A DNA stretch of 64,000 nucleotides. Origin: Pedomonas sp051304405 (GTDB lineage Bacteria > Pseudomonadota > Alphaproteobacteria > Sphingomonadales > Sphingomonadaceae). The number at the start of each line of letters is the position of its first letter. Within the stretch, counting starts at the first letter, position 1. The position numbers and the translations under genes are program-made. The notes below the pieces were generated by a model that worked only from the letters and a program-made list of their open reading frames with translations, made no database searches and had not been told where the DNA came from. Below are positions 23,264 through 33,448 of the stretch, piece by piece. The DNA lies in contig NZ_JBPPGG010000004.1 in NCBI RefSeq assembly GCF_051304405.1, positions 186,001-250,000 of the forward strand, written 5' to 3'.

Positions 23264-23746
23264 TTAGCGCTTCGAGAACTGGAAGCTGCGGCGGGCGCCG
23301 GCCCGGCCGTACTTCTTGCGCTCGACGACGCGGGCGTCGCGGGTCAGGAAGCCGGCCGCCTTGATCGGGCCGCGCAGGGCCGGCTCGTAGCGGGTCAGCG
23401 CCTGGGCGATGCCGTGCTTCACGGCACCGGCCTGACCGGACAGACCGCCGCCGGTGACGGTGGCGATCACGTCGTACTGGCCGACGCGGTCAGCGACCTG
23501 GAACGGCTGGTTGATCACCAGACGCAGGGTCGGACGGGCGAAGTAGACTTCCTGGTCGCGGCCGTTGATGGTGATCTTGCCGGTGCCCGGCTTCACCCAC
23601 ACGCGGGCCACGGCGTTCTTGCGCTTGCCGGTGGCGTAGGCGCGGCCGTAGGCGTCGATCTGCGGTTCGCGAATCGGAGCGGCAGTGGCTTCGCCGTTGC
23701 CAGCGCCGAGGGACTTCAGATCCTCAAGGGTTTGCTTCTCGACCAT
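23264..23746 (-). CDS. rpsI: 30S ribosomal protein S9
   Basis: Small-subunit ribosomal protein whose C-terminal tail reaches the P-site tRNA. The 160-residue protein has a 30-residue N-terminal extension typical of alphaproteobacteria, then YATGKRKNAVARVWVKPGTGKITINGRD and the conserved end KKYGRAGARRSFQFSKR with the invariant SKR. Its ATG overlaps the rplM stop (TAATG), so the two are translationally coupled. Confidence 0.99.
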   Translation of the reverse strand: MVEKQTLEDLKSLGAGNGEATAAPIREPQIDAYGRAYATGKRKNAVARVWVKPGTGKITINGRDQEVYFARPTLRLVINQPFQVADRVGQYDVIATVTGGGLSGQAGAVKHGIAQALTRYEPALRGPIKAAGFLTRDARVVERKKYGRAGARRSFQFSKR

Positions 23747-24210
23747 TACGCGCCTCGCTTATTCTTGGCGTTCATCGACGCCACGTCGAGCACAACCGGG
23801 TTCTGGGCCTCGTGCGGGTGCGACGGGCCGGCATAGATGCGCAGGTTGCGCATCTGCTTGCGGCCGAGCGGGCCGCGCGGAACCATGCGCTCCACGGCCT
23901 TCTCGAGAACGCGCTCGGGGAAGCGGCCGCCGAGCGCCTTGTCAGCGCGCAGCTCCTTGATGCCGCCGGCGTAGCCGGTGTGGCGGTAGTAGAACTTCTG
24001 CGTCAGCTTGCGGCCGGTGAACTTCACCTTTTCCGCATTGATGACGATGACGTTATCGCCGCAGTCCACGTGGGGCGTGTAGCTGGGCTTGTGCTTGCCG
24101 CGCAGGTGGTTGGCGATGATCGCAGCCAGACGGCCCACAACGAGACCGTCAGCGTCGATCAGCAGCCACTTCTTTTCCACCTCCGCCGGTTTGGCGACGT
24201 AGGTCTTCAT
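23746..24210 (-). CDS. rplM: 50S ribosomal protein L13
   Basis: Early-assembly large-subunit protein. At 154 residues it has the usual size and shows the family blocks WLLIDADGLVVGRLAAIIANHLRGKHK, VDCGDNVIVINAEKVKFTGRK and MVPRGPLGRKQMRNLRIYAGPSHPHEAQNP. First gene of the rplM-rpsI operon, with a sigma70-like promoter at 24272-24301. Confidence 0.99.
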   Translation of the reverse strand: MKTYVAKPAEVEKKWLLIDADGLVVGRLAAIIANHLRGKHKPSYTPHVDCGDNVIVINAEKVKFTGRKLTQKFYYRHTGYAGGIKELRADKALGGRFPERVLEKAVERMVPRGPLGRKQMRNLRIYAGPSHPHEAQNPVVLDVASMNAKNKRGA

Positions 24211-24271
24211 GGTGTGCCTCGGTGCTCACATAATCGATGGCAACGGATGGAATCCGTCGCTGAACCGGGTG

Positions 24272-24301
24272 CTAATTGGGGGAGGCCGCGCGCAAAGTCA
24301 A
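24272..24301 (-). promoter_or_regulatory. sigma70-type promoter of rplM-rpsI
   Basis: On the minus strand TTGACT and AATTAG are separated by 18 bases, 62 bp before the rplM start. The -35 is five of six to consensus; the -10 is weaker. Position and strength suit a ribosomal protein operon. Confidence 0.55.
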
Positions 24302-24322
24302 GGATAAAGCGGGTTTAGGCGG

Positions 24323-24342
24323 TGTGGTAAAATAATACCACA
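24323..24342. promoter_or_regulatory. perfect palindrome upstream of rplM
   Basis: TGTGGTA-AAATAA-TACCACA is a 7-bp perfect inverted repeat with an AT centre, between the TonB receptor terminator-like stem and the rplM promoter. It looks more like a protein-binding dyad than a terminator because no T tract follows on either strand. Confidence 0.5.
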
Positions 24343-24355
24343 GCGGGTGGAAGGG

Positions 24356-24387
24356 CCCCCGCCGCCGGGCTGGCCGGCAGGCGGGGG
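24356..24387 (-). terminator. strong GC hairpin after the TonB-dependent receptor gene
   Basis: CCCCCGCC pairs with GGCGGGGG and an inner GCCGG/CCGGC extends the stem to thirteen pairs. It starts eight bases beyond the receptor's stop codon. No U tract follows, so if it terminates it does so as a GC-only (L-shaped) hairpin. Confidence 0.55.
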
Positions 24388-24394
24388 TGGTTCC

Positions 24395-26803
<2,409 letters not shown>

Positions 26804-27033
26804 GAAGTCGTCCCCTCTGAGGATTGCACACACGTGGCCGCGCGGGGGGTGCCCCGCGCCGCGCACGACCCCGGCAACGCAACAGCGGCGGAGCGGCCAT
26901 GGCCAGCCCATGCGACCGGCAGCCCTTCGCTCCGGTTACAGTCTTTTAAGACTACCGAAACGATAGGGTTGGTGGCGAGAAACTTTTTCTGAAGTGTGGC
27001 CCAGCCCGGCTTGCAGGTGAGGATGACGGCCGG

Positions 27034-27438
27034 CTAGCGCTCGTCGGCGCTCCAGGCGTGGCGCTTGAGGATCTCCAGCGGGATCAGCAGGAGCGTGGCC
27101 TCGTTGGTGGCCTCCAGAACCAGCGGCGGGGCGACGCCCGCCTGCAGCGCCTCCACCCAGCGCAGGGCGCACAGGCACCAGCGGTCGCCCGGCTTCAGGC
27201 CGTTGAAGTCGTACTCGGGGCGCGGGGTGGAGAGGTCGTTGCCCCGCTTCCTGCTGAAGGCGAGGAAGTCCTCGGTCATCACCGCGCAGACCAGATGCAG
27301 CCCGGTGTCCTCCGGCCCGGTGTTGCAGCAGCCGTCGCGGTAGAAGCCGGTCATGGGATCGAAGGAGCAGGCGGTCAGCCGCCCGCCCAGCACGTTGCGC
27401 GGCGCGCCGTGCCGTTCAACCGGATCGTCGAAGGCCAT
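27034..27438 (-). CDS. DUF2237 family protein
   Basis: A 134-residue protein of the DUF2237 family (function unknown). The diagnostic block GFYRDGCCNTGPEDTGLHLVCAVMTEDFLAFSR is nearly the family consensus, followed by GDRWCLCALRWVEALQAGVAPPLVLEATNE. It lies 13 bp after cutA on the same strand and is probably cotranscribed with it and ctaA. Confidence 0.95.
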   Translation of the reverse strand: MAFDDPVERHGAPRNVLGGRLTACSFDPMTGFYRDGCCNTGPEDTGLHLVCAVMTEDFLAFSRKRGNDLSTPRPEYDFNGLKPGDRWCLCALRWVEALQAGVAPPLVLEATNEATLLLIPLEILKRHAWSADER

Positions 27439-27451
27439 GGCGCCTCCTTTT

Positions 27452-27853
27452 CTAGTCCCGGGTTTCGGTTCTCACCCAGTCCAGATAGGGAGGAAATCCG
27501 CCGATAACAGGCCATGCGACGATGCAGGGCGTCTCATAGGGGTGGGACTGGCGGATGCGCGCGACGAGCGCGTCCAGCCGGTCGGCGGTGGTCTTGAGGA
27601 GGGCGGCAGTCTCCGGGTCGCGCTCCACCCGGCCTTCCCAGGTGTAGATGGAGGTGAGGCCGGGGAACAGGTTGGCGCAGGCGATCAGCCGCTCGCGCAC
27701 CAGGTCCGTGACCAGATCGTCGGCGGCAAAGCCCGCGGGGAAGGTCACGTAGACGCTGACGAGGTCGGTGTCGCCGGGGGTGTCCCCGCCAGCGGTCCTG
27801 GCGGAACGCGCGGCCTCAAGCGGTTCGGTCTCTGCGGGCGGTTCCTGCGCCAT
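27452..27853 (-). CDS. cutA: divalent-cation tolerance protein CutA
   Basis: Trimeric ferredoxin-like protein linked to copper tolerance in E. coli, with unresolved biochemical role. Residues 31-133 show the family: VSVYVTFP, LVRERLIACANLFPGLTSIYTWEGRVE, ALLKTTADRLDALVARIRQSHPYETPCIVAWPV. The first 30 residues are an unconserved, low-complexity extension, so the true start may be a later codon. Overlaps no neighbour; 28 bp after ctaA. Confidence 0.93.
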   Translation of the reverse strand: MAQEPPAETEPLEAARSARTAGGDTPGDTDLVSVYVTFPAGFAADDLVTDLVRERLIACANLFPGLTSIYTWEGRVERDPETAALLKTTADRLDALVARIRQSHPYETPCIVAWPVIGGFPPYLDWVRTETRD

Positions 27854-27881
27854 GCCCGTTCCGTCTCCTTCGCCAGAGCGT

Positions 27882-28949
27882 TTAGGCCACCCGCCGGACG
27901 TCGCGGCCCCGGTGGGCGTAGAACAGGGCCGCGGCCAGCAGGATCACCGCGCCGCCCTGGTGGGCGACGCCCAGCACGATCGGCACCGCGTGCACGATGG
28001 TGAGGATGCCGAGGGTGATCTGGAAGGCCAGCGCGATGCCGAACAGGGTGGCGCGGGCCTTCATGCCCTCGATGCCGGTGCGGAAGCCGTCCGCGATCCA
28101 CAGCACGCCGACGATGGCCAGCGCATAGGCGATGCAGCGGTGCACGAACTGCACCACAATGCCATTTTCGGTGAAGTTCAGCCAGCCCAGCGCGGCGTCC
28201 CACAGGGTCTCCGGCATGAAGCTGTCGCCCATCAGCGGCCAGGTGTTGTAGGCAAAGCCCGCGTTGAGCCCGGCGACGAACGCCCCCATGACGATCTGAA
28301 GCGTGAGCAGCACGAAGAACGGCACGGCCCAGCGGCTGGCGACGGGCGGCGCGGGCGGGCGGTTGCGGTCGGCGATCAGGTTGAGCGCGGTCCACAGCAG
28401 CCCGGAGAAGATGATGAGCGCCACCCCCAGGTGGGTGGCCAGCCGGTAATGGCTCACGTCCGTGCGTTCGGTGAGGCCCGAGGAGACCATCCACCAGCCG
28501 ATCGCCCCTTGCAGGCCGCCCAGCAGCAGCAGCCCGAACAGGCGCTTTTTGTAGCCCTCGGGGATGCGGCGGCGCACCAGGAACCAGAGGAAGGGAAGGG
28601 CATAGGCAAGGCCGATCAGGCGGCCGAGCAGGCGGTGCCCCCACTCCCACCAGTAGATGTTCTTGAAGTCCTCCAGCGACATCCAGGCGTGTTCGAGCTG
28701 GTACTCGGGGATCTTCTTGTAGGCCTCGAACTCGGCCTGCCAGTCCGCGTCCGTCAGCGGCGGGATCGCACCGGCGATGGGCTTCCACTCGACGATGGAC
28801 AGGCCCGACTCGGTCAGGCGGGTCGCGCCGCCCACCACCACCATCAGGAACACAAGGCTGGCCACCATCAGCAGCCAGGTTGCAATTGCGGTGCGGCTGG
28901 TACGCGCGGAGGCGTCCGGGGCCGTCTCGATCGGCAGGGTCTCGCTCAT
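27882..28949 (-). CDS. ctaA: heme A synthase, COX15/CtaA family
   Basis: Oxidises the C8 methyl of heme O to heme A for aa3-type cytochrome oxidase. The 355-residue protein has eight membrane helices and the conserved histidines and loops: TRLTESGLSIVEWKPIAGAIPPL, EYQLEHAWMSLEDFKNIYWWEWGHRLLGRLIG, LATHLGVALIIF, NFTENGIVVQFVHRCIAYALA and the VLGVAHQGGAVILLAAALF helix. The long type-2 (COX15) form is typical of alphaproteobacteria. No ctaB or cox genes are adjacent. Confidence 0.96.
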   Translation of the reverse strand: MSETLPIETAPDASARTSRTAIATWLLMVASLVFLMVVVGGATRLTESGLSIVEWKPIAGAIPPLTDADWQAEFEAYKKIPEYQLEHAWMSLEDFKNIYWWEWGHRLLGRLIGLAYALPFLWFLVRRRIPEGYKKRLFGLLLLGGLQGAIGWWMVSSGLTERTDVSHYRLATHLGVALIIFSGLLWTALNLIADRNRPPAPPVASRWAVPFFVLLTLQIVMGAFVAGLNAGFAYNTWPLMGDSFMPETLWDAALGWLNFTENGIVVQFVHRCIAYALAIVGVLWIADGFRTGIEGMKARATLFGIALAFQITLGILTIVHAVPIVLGVAHQGGAVILLAAALFYAHRGRDVRRVA

Positions 28950-29063
28950 GCGCTGTCACCTAGGCGGAACCGCCAGCCGAGCCAAGCCCCTGCGACATAA
29001 GGGCGTATCGGGGCGGGCGGAAAAACGGGCCCGCCGAAGGATCGTTGGCGCACCCCGCCTTTC

Positions 29064-29075
29064 GGGGGGGGGGGG
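29064..29075. repeat. run of twelve G
   Basis: An uninterrupted G12 lies between ctaA and merC, preceded by CCCCGCCTTTC. Homopolymers of this length can slip during replication; they are also prone to sequencing error, so the exact length is uncertain. It is about 65 bp upstream of the Zur-like box. Confidence 0.7.
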
Positions 29076-29139
29076 AGGGATGGCGTCAAGTGCGGTCCCA
29101 CGCAAATTATTTCGGCGACGGGGCTTGTCGGCGGGATGG

Positions 29140-29154
29140 TGTTATAATATCTCA
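29140..29154. promoter_or_regulatory. candidate Zur box before merC-zur
   Basis: TGTTATAATATCTCA matches the alphaproteobacterial Zur palindrome TGTTATANTATAACA at all but two of the fixed positions. It contains a perfect TATAAT (29143-29148) that could be the -10 of the same promoter, so bound Zur would block RNA polymerase. The merC ATG is 25 bp downstream, and zur follows merC: an autoregulated unit is likely (inference). Confidence 0.6.
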
Positions 29155-29178
29155 TGGCTCAGCGAAGGAGACCCACCC

Positions 29179-29691
29179 ATGGCCAGGCCTGACTGGTTGG
29201 ATTTTTCGGCGATCGGCATGTCCGGTCTGTGCCTTGTGCACTGCCTGGCCAGCGGCCTGTTCGTCGCCAGCCTGTCCGCGGTCAGCCTGTCGGCGGTGAC
29301 GGCCAGCCACGCGTTCCACCTCTACGCCCTGTTCGCCGCCGTTCCGCTGGCGGCGTGGGCGCTGGGGCGGGGCTGGCGGCGCCAGCGCCGGGCGGCCCCG
29401 CTGGTGCTGGGCGCGGTTGGCCTTGCGCTCATGACCATCGGCGTGCTGCCCAGCCTCGCGGGCGTGGTGGAGACCATCCTCACCGTGACGGGCGTGACGG
29501 TGCTGGCGCTGGGTCATTTTCTCAACTGGCGCGGCCGGCAGGGCGGCGAGGATGCGGCGCCCTGCAGCCATGCGGAAGCCGGCCCTGCGGAAGCCGCTGC
29601 CGCCTGCGCATGCCTTCCCGCCGCACGGGCCGCGGGCGCACGGCGCCCGGCGGCACAGCTTTCCGCCGCGCGGCTCAAGGACGCGGCCTGA
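29179..29691 (+). CDS. MerC-domain membrane protein
   Basis: A 170-residue inner-membrane protein with four helices (about 9-32, 39-60, 66-88, 93-112). The N-terminal SGLCLVHCLASGLF motif with its Cys-x-x-His-Cys is the MerC signature. MerC imports mercury in mer operons, but stand-alone homologs next to a Zur-type regulator are common in alphaproteobacteria and probably act in zinc handling (inference). The C-terminus is Ala-rich with several Cys and His. GAAGGAG gives a strong ribosome binding site. zur follows 73 bp downstream. Confidence 0.88.
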   Translation: MARPDWLDFSAIGMSGLCLVHCLASGLFVASLSAVSLSAVTASHAFHLYALFAAVPLAAWALGRGWRRQRRAAPLVLGAVGLALMTIGVLPSLAGVVETILTVTGVTVLALGHFLNWRGRQGGEDAAPCSHAEAGPAEAAAACACLPAARAAGARRPAAQLSAARLKDAA

Positions 29692-29764
29692 GCATAGGCC
29701 GCCACTCCCTGCGGAGATTGCGGCACGGCCCCATCCAAGGTAATGGATGGGATGAGGTTATCTT

Positions 29765-30247
29765 ATGGCGCACGAGCATCATGTCCATTGCGAGCACGGG
29801 GAACATGTAACCCCGGAGGCGCGGCTGGCAGCCGCCGAGGCAGCGCTGGAGCGTCAGGGCGAGCAGTGGACGCCGCTGCGGCAGTCGGTCTACGAAGTGC
29901 TCGCCAGCTTCGAGCAGCCCGCCAGCGCCTACGACATCGCCGAGCGGGTGTCGGGCCGGGAAGGGCGGCGCATCGCCCCCAACACCGTGTACCGCATTCT
30001 CGACCTGTTCGTGGCGACCAACCTGGCCAAGCGCATCGAGAGCCGCAACGCCTTCCTGGTCTGCGACCACCCGGACCACGTGCACGACTGCATCTTTCTG
30101 GTGTGCGGCGTGTGCGGCACCACCACCCACATCGACGACGACGGCATCGCGGGCGAGCTGCGCAACGCCGCCCGCGCGCACGGCTTCATGCCGGAGCAGC
30201 CGGTCATCGAGGTGAAGGGCCGGTGCGGCGCCTGCGCGCGCGACTGA
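29765..30247 (+). CDS. zur: Fur-family zinc uptake regulator (Zur-like)
   Basis: A 160-residue Fur-family repressor. A His-rich start (HEHHVHCEHGEH) precedes the winged helix (about 30-95: TPLRQSVYEVLASFEQPASAYDIAERV, IAPNTVYRILDLFVATNLAKRIES) and the dimerisation domain with metal ligands: HPDHVHDCIFLVCGVCG and the final GRCGAC, the two CxxC pairs of the structural zinc site. Position after merC and a Zur-like operator support zinc rather than iron sensing. Three 15-bp tandem units begin at its stop codon. Confidence 0.87.
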   Translation: MAHEHHVHCEHGEHVTPEARLAAAEAALERQGEQWTPLRQSVYEVLASFEQPASAYDIAERVSGREGRRIAPNTVYRILDLFVATNLAKRIESRNAFLVCDHPDHVHDCIFLVCGVCGTTTHIDDDGIAGELRNAARAHGFMPEQPVIEVKGRCGACARD

Positions 30248-30287
30248 CGCGGCCTGCACTGACACAGGCTGCACTGACGCAGACTGC
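30243..30287. repeat. 15-bp tandem array starting at the zur stop codon
   Basis: Three units at exact 15-bp spacing (ACTGACGCGGCCTGC, ACTGACACAGGCTGC, ACTGACGCAGACTGC) begin with the last Asp codon and TGA of zur. Each unit carries the same in-frame TGA, as in the motA array. Confidence 0.8.
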
Positions 30288-30458
30288 GGGCGCCCGCCCG
30301 GCGCGTTTGTCCCTGTATCGCCATCCCCGGCCGGGCTGTCCCTCGGTGATCCGTGATTGATCGCAGTCCACTGGCCAGCCGCGCCCGGCTGGGTTAGGGG
30401 ACGGGGAGACGGACAACAGACAAGACAACAGAGACCGGGAACGGGGGGTAGCAGGCGG

Positions 30459-31346
30459 ATGGAGCGCGCATTCGAGCATCTGATGGACTATCCCTGGGTG
30501 GAGCGGCTGATCGATCTGGGCCTTGGCATCGCGGCCGCCCTCCTCATCCTGCTGATCGGCTGGTACGTCTCGGGCTGGATGAGCCGCCGGGCCCGGGTGC
30601 TGCTGACCGAGCGCATCCGCCTCGACGACACGGTGGCGCTGTTTCTCTCCGCCGTGGTGCGCTACGGCGTTCTCGTGCTGGTCATCGTCATGGCGCTGCC
30701 CAAGTTCGGCGTCGAGCCCACCAGCATTCTGGCCGTGCTGGGCGCGGCGGGCCTGGCCATTGGCCTTGCGCTCCAGAACACCCTCTCCAACATCGCGGCG
30801 GGCATCATGCTGGTGTTTCTGCGCCCGATGCGGGTGGGCGAGACCGTAGAGGTGGGCGGCGTCACCGGCACGGTCGTTGCCATCGGCCTGTTCACCACCG
30901 AGCTGCGCCGCTTCGACGGCCTTTACGTCTCCATGCCCAATTCGCAGATCTGGTCCTCGCAGGTGCTCAACTTCAGCCGCAACGCCACGCGCCGGGTGGA
31001 GGTGAAGGTGGGCGTCGCCTACGACGCCGATCTGGAGCAGGCCCGGGGCCTGCTGCTGGAGACGGCGCGGTCCCTGCCGGGCGTGCTGACGAGCCCCGCG
31101 CCGGAGGTGGTGATCACCGCGCTCGGCGAGAGCAGCGTCGATATGAGCGTGCGCGTCTGGGTGCCGGCGGGGGACTACACCATGCGCTGGTCCCAGCTGA
31201 ACCGCGCCGTGAAGGAGGTGCTGGCGCGGAACGGCATCGAGATTCCCTTCCCGCAGCAGGTGATGCATCTGGCGGGCGGCGCGGCGGCGCTGGCGGGCGA
31301 CGGCGGGGAGGCGCCCGATGCCGCGCCGGAGGGCAAGGGGGCGTGA
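30459..31346 (+). CDS. small-conductance mechanosensitive channel, MscS family
   Basis: A 295-residue MscS-type channel that opens under membrane tension. Three helices (about 19-39, 60-80, 86-112) precede the cytoplasmic vestibule. The pore helix carries the glycine/alanine pattern LAVLGAAGLAIGLALQNTLSNIAAGIML, and the first beta domain begins FLRPMRVGETVEVGGVTGTV. The C-terminal domain ends GIEIPFPQQVMHL, typical of the family. GTG and ATG starts further upstream are open to 30357; the ATG at 30459 matches family length. Confidence 0.95.
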   Translation: MERAFEHLMDYPWVERLIDLGLGIAAALLILLIGWYVSGWMSRRARVLLTERIRLDDTVALFLSAVVRYGVLVLVIVMALPKFGVEPTSILAVLGAAGLAIGLALQNTLSNIAAGIMLVFLRPMRVGETVEVGGVTGTVVAIGLFTTELRRFDGLYVSMPNSQIWSSQVLNFSRNATRRVEVKVGVAYDADLEQARGLLLETARSLPGVLTSPAPEVVITALGESSVDMSVRVWVPAGDYTMRWSQLNRAVKEVLARNGIEIPFPQQVMHLAGGAAALAGDGGEAPDAAPEGKGA

Positions 31347-31450
31347 TGGCGGATAAGCCGTTTTGCGCCCTGTAAAATTCGCTTCATGGCATTATATCCA
31401 GCGCAGCACAGCCCGTCGCGAGGGAGCAGAATCAGCGCTGTTCATTCGAC

Positions 31451-31513
31451 ATGAGGGCTATTCCCCGTTATGAGGAAGCCATGATTCCTTATCCGAAGTG
31501 GAGTTTCGTGTGA
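31451..31513 (+). CDS. short upstream ORF overlapping the dxs start
   Basis: A 20-codon ORF (ATG at 31451, with a second in-frame ATG at 31481 preceded by AGGAAG) ends at TGA 31511-31513, overlapping the GTG start of dxs by two bases. The dxs ribosome binding site GGAG lies inside it. Translational coupling, or a leader peptide controlling dxs, is possible. The residues (ending MIPYPKWSFV) match nothing I know. Confidence 0.35.
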   Translation: MRAIPRYEEAMIPYPKWSFV

Positions 31514-33438
31514 CCCAGCGTCCGCACACGCCCCTGCTCGATGAGGTTCGGCTGCCTGCCGATCTTCGCCGTCTGCCGCTCGACCAGCTTCCCCGGCTGG
31601 CCGAGGAGGTGCGGCAGGAGGTGATCCACGTGGTCAGCCAGACCGGCGGCCATCTCGGGGCCGGGCTCGGCGTGGTCGAGCTGACGGTGGCGTTGCACTA
31701 TGTGTTCAACACGCCCGACGACAAGCTGATCTGGGACGTGGGTCACCAGGCCTATCCGCACAAGATCCTCACCGGCCGGCGCGACCGCATGGCCACCCTG
31801 CGTCAGGGCGGCGGCCTGTCCGGCTTCACCAAGCGCGCGGAGAGCGAGTACGACCCGTTCGGCGCGGCCCACTCGTCCACCTCCATCTCGGCGGCGCTGG
31901 GCTTCGCCATTGCCAACAAGCTCTCGGGCGCGCCGGGCAAGGCCATTGCCGTCATCGGCGACGGCGCCATGTCGGCGGGCATGGCCTACGAGGCCATGAA
32001 CAACGCCGCGCAGGCGGGCAACCGGCTCATCGTCATCCTCAACGACAACGACATGTCCATCGCCCCGCCGGTGGGCGGCCTGTCGGCGTACCTCGCCCGG
32101 CTGCTGTCCTCGGGCTCCTACATGTCGATCCGCGACATCGGCCGGGCGCTGGCGAAGCGTCTGCCGCGCCCGCTGTTCAAGGCGGCGCAGCGGGCGGAAG
32201 AATTCGCCCGTGGCATGGCGACCGGCGGCACCCTGTTCGAGGAGCTGGGCTTCTACTACGTCGGCCCCATCGACGGGCATAACCTCGAACATCTGGTGCC
32301 CATCCTCGAGAACGTGCGCGACGCCAAGGACGGGCCGATTCTTGTCCATGTGGTCACCAAGAAGGGCAAGGGCTACGCCCCGGCCGAGGAAAGCGCCGAC
32401 AAGTATCACGGCGTCTCCCGGTTCGATGTGATCACCGGCGCGCAGGTGAAGTCCCAGTCCAAGGCCCCGCAGTACACCAAGGTATTCGCGGGCGCGCTGG
32501 TGGAGGAGGCGAAGCGGGACGACAAGGTGGTCGCCATCACCGCCGCCATGCCCTCCGGCACCGGGCTCGACATCTTCGCCAAGCACTTCCCCGACCGCAT
32601 GTTCGACGTGGGCATTGCCGAGCAGCACGCGGTCACCTTCGCGGCGGGCCTTGCGGCGCAGGGCTACCGGCCGTTCGCGGCAATCTATTCCACCTTCCTC
32701 CAGCGCGCCTACGACCAGGTGGTGCACGACGTGGCGATCCAGAATCTGCCCGTGCGCTTCGCCATCGACCGCGCGGGGCTGGTGGGCGCGGACGGCCCGA
32801 CCCACGCGGGCTCGTTCGACATCACCTATCTCGCCTCGCTGCCCAACATGGTGGTGATGGCCGCCGCTGACGAGGCGGAACTGGTGCACATGGTTCACAC
32901 CATGGCGCTGCATGACGACGGCCCCATCGCCTGCCGCTATCCGCGCGGCGAGGGCGTGGGCGTCCCGCTGCCGGAGACGCCGCAGCGGCTGGAAATCGGC
33001 AAGGGCCGCATCGTGCGCGAGGGCTCCAAGATCGCCATTCTCTCGCTGGGCGCGCGTCTGGCCGAGGCGCTGAAGGCGGCGGACGAGCTGGCGGCCAAGG
33101 GCCTGCCGGCCACCGTGGCGGACATGCGCTTCGCCAAGCCGCTGGACGTGGCGCTCATCCGCAAGCTGGCGCTGAGCCATGAGGTGCTGCTGACGGTGGA
33201 GGAAGGCTCGGTCGGCGGCTTCGGCGCGCACGTGCTGACCCTGCTTTCCGACGAGGGGCTGCTGGATGCGGGGCTGAAGATCCGCACCCTGCGCCTGCCG
33301 GACGTCTTCCAGGATCAGGACAAGCCGGAGAAGATGTACGACGAGGCGCGTCTCAACGCGCCGCACGTCGTCGAGGCCGCGCTCTCCGCCCTGCGCCACA
33401 ACGCGCCGGTAACGCTGCCGGATTCGGCAACCGCATGA
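31510..33438 (+). CDS. dxs: 1-deoxy-D-xylulose-5-phosphate synthase
   Basis: First enzyme of the MEP isoprenoid pathway, thiamine-diphosphate dependent. The 642-residue protein has the canonical domains: HLGAGLGVVELTVALHYVF, WDVGHQAYPHKILTGR, GDGAMSAGMAYEAMNNA with the ThDP/Mg motif, then the transketolase Pyr domain with FDVGIAEQHAVTFAAGLA, and the C-terminal domain VLLTVEEGSVGGFGAHV. The start is GTG at 31510 with GGAG six bases upstream; it overlaps a short upstream ORF. tlyA follows 10 bp later, the usual alphaproteobacterial order. The usual upstream xseB is absent. Confidence 0.97.
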   Translation: MTQRPHTPLLDEVRLPADLRRLPLDQLPRLAEEVRQEVIHVVSQTGGHLGAGLGVVELTVALHYVFNTPDDKLIWDVGHQAYPHKILTGRRDRMATLRQGGGLSGFTKRAESEYDPFGAAHSSTSISAALGFAIANKLSGAPGKAIAVIGDGAMSAGMAYEAMNNAAQAGNRLIVILNDNDMSIAPPVGGLSAYLARLLSSGSYMSIRDIGRALAKRLPRPLFKAAQRAEEFARGMATGGTLFEELGFYYVGPIDGHNLEHLVPILENVRDAKDGPILVHVVTKKGKGYAPAEESADKYHGVSRFDVITGAQVKSQSKAPQYTKVFAGALVEEAKRDDKVVAITAAMPSGTGLDIFAKHFPDRMFDVGIAEQHAVTFAAGLAAQGYRPFAAIYSTFLQRAYDQVVHDVAIQNLPVRFAIDRAGLVGADGPTHAGSFDITYLASLPNMVVMAAADEAELVHMVHTMALHDDGPIACRYPRGEGVGVPLPETPQRLEIGKGRIVREGSKIAILSLGARLAEALKAADELAAKGLPATVADMRFAKPLDVALIRKLALSHEVLLTVEEGSVGGFGAHVLTLLSDEGLLDAGLKIRTLRLPDVFQDQDKPEKMYDEARLNAPHVVEAALSALRHNAPVTLPDSATA

Positions 33439-33448
33439 GACCGGGCGC

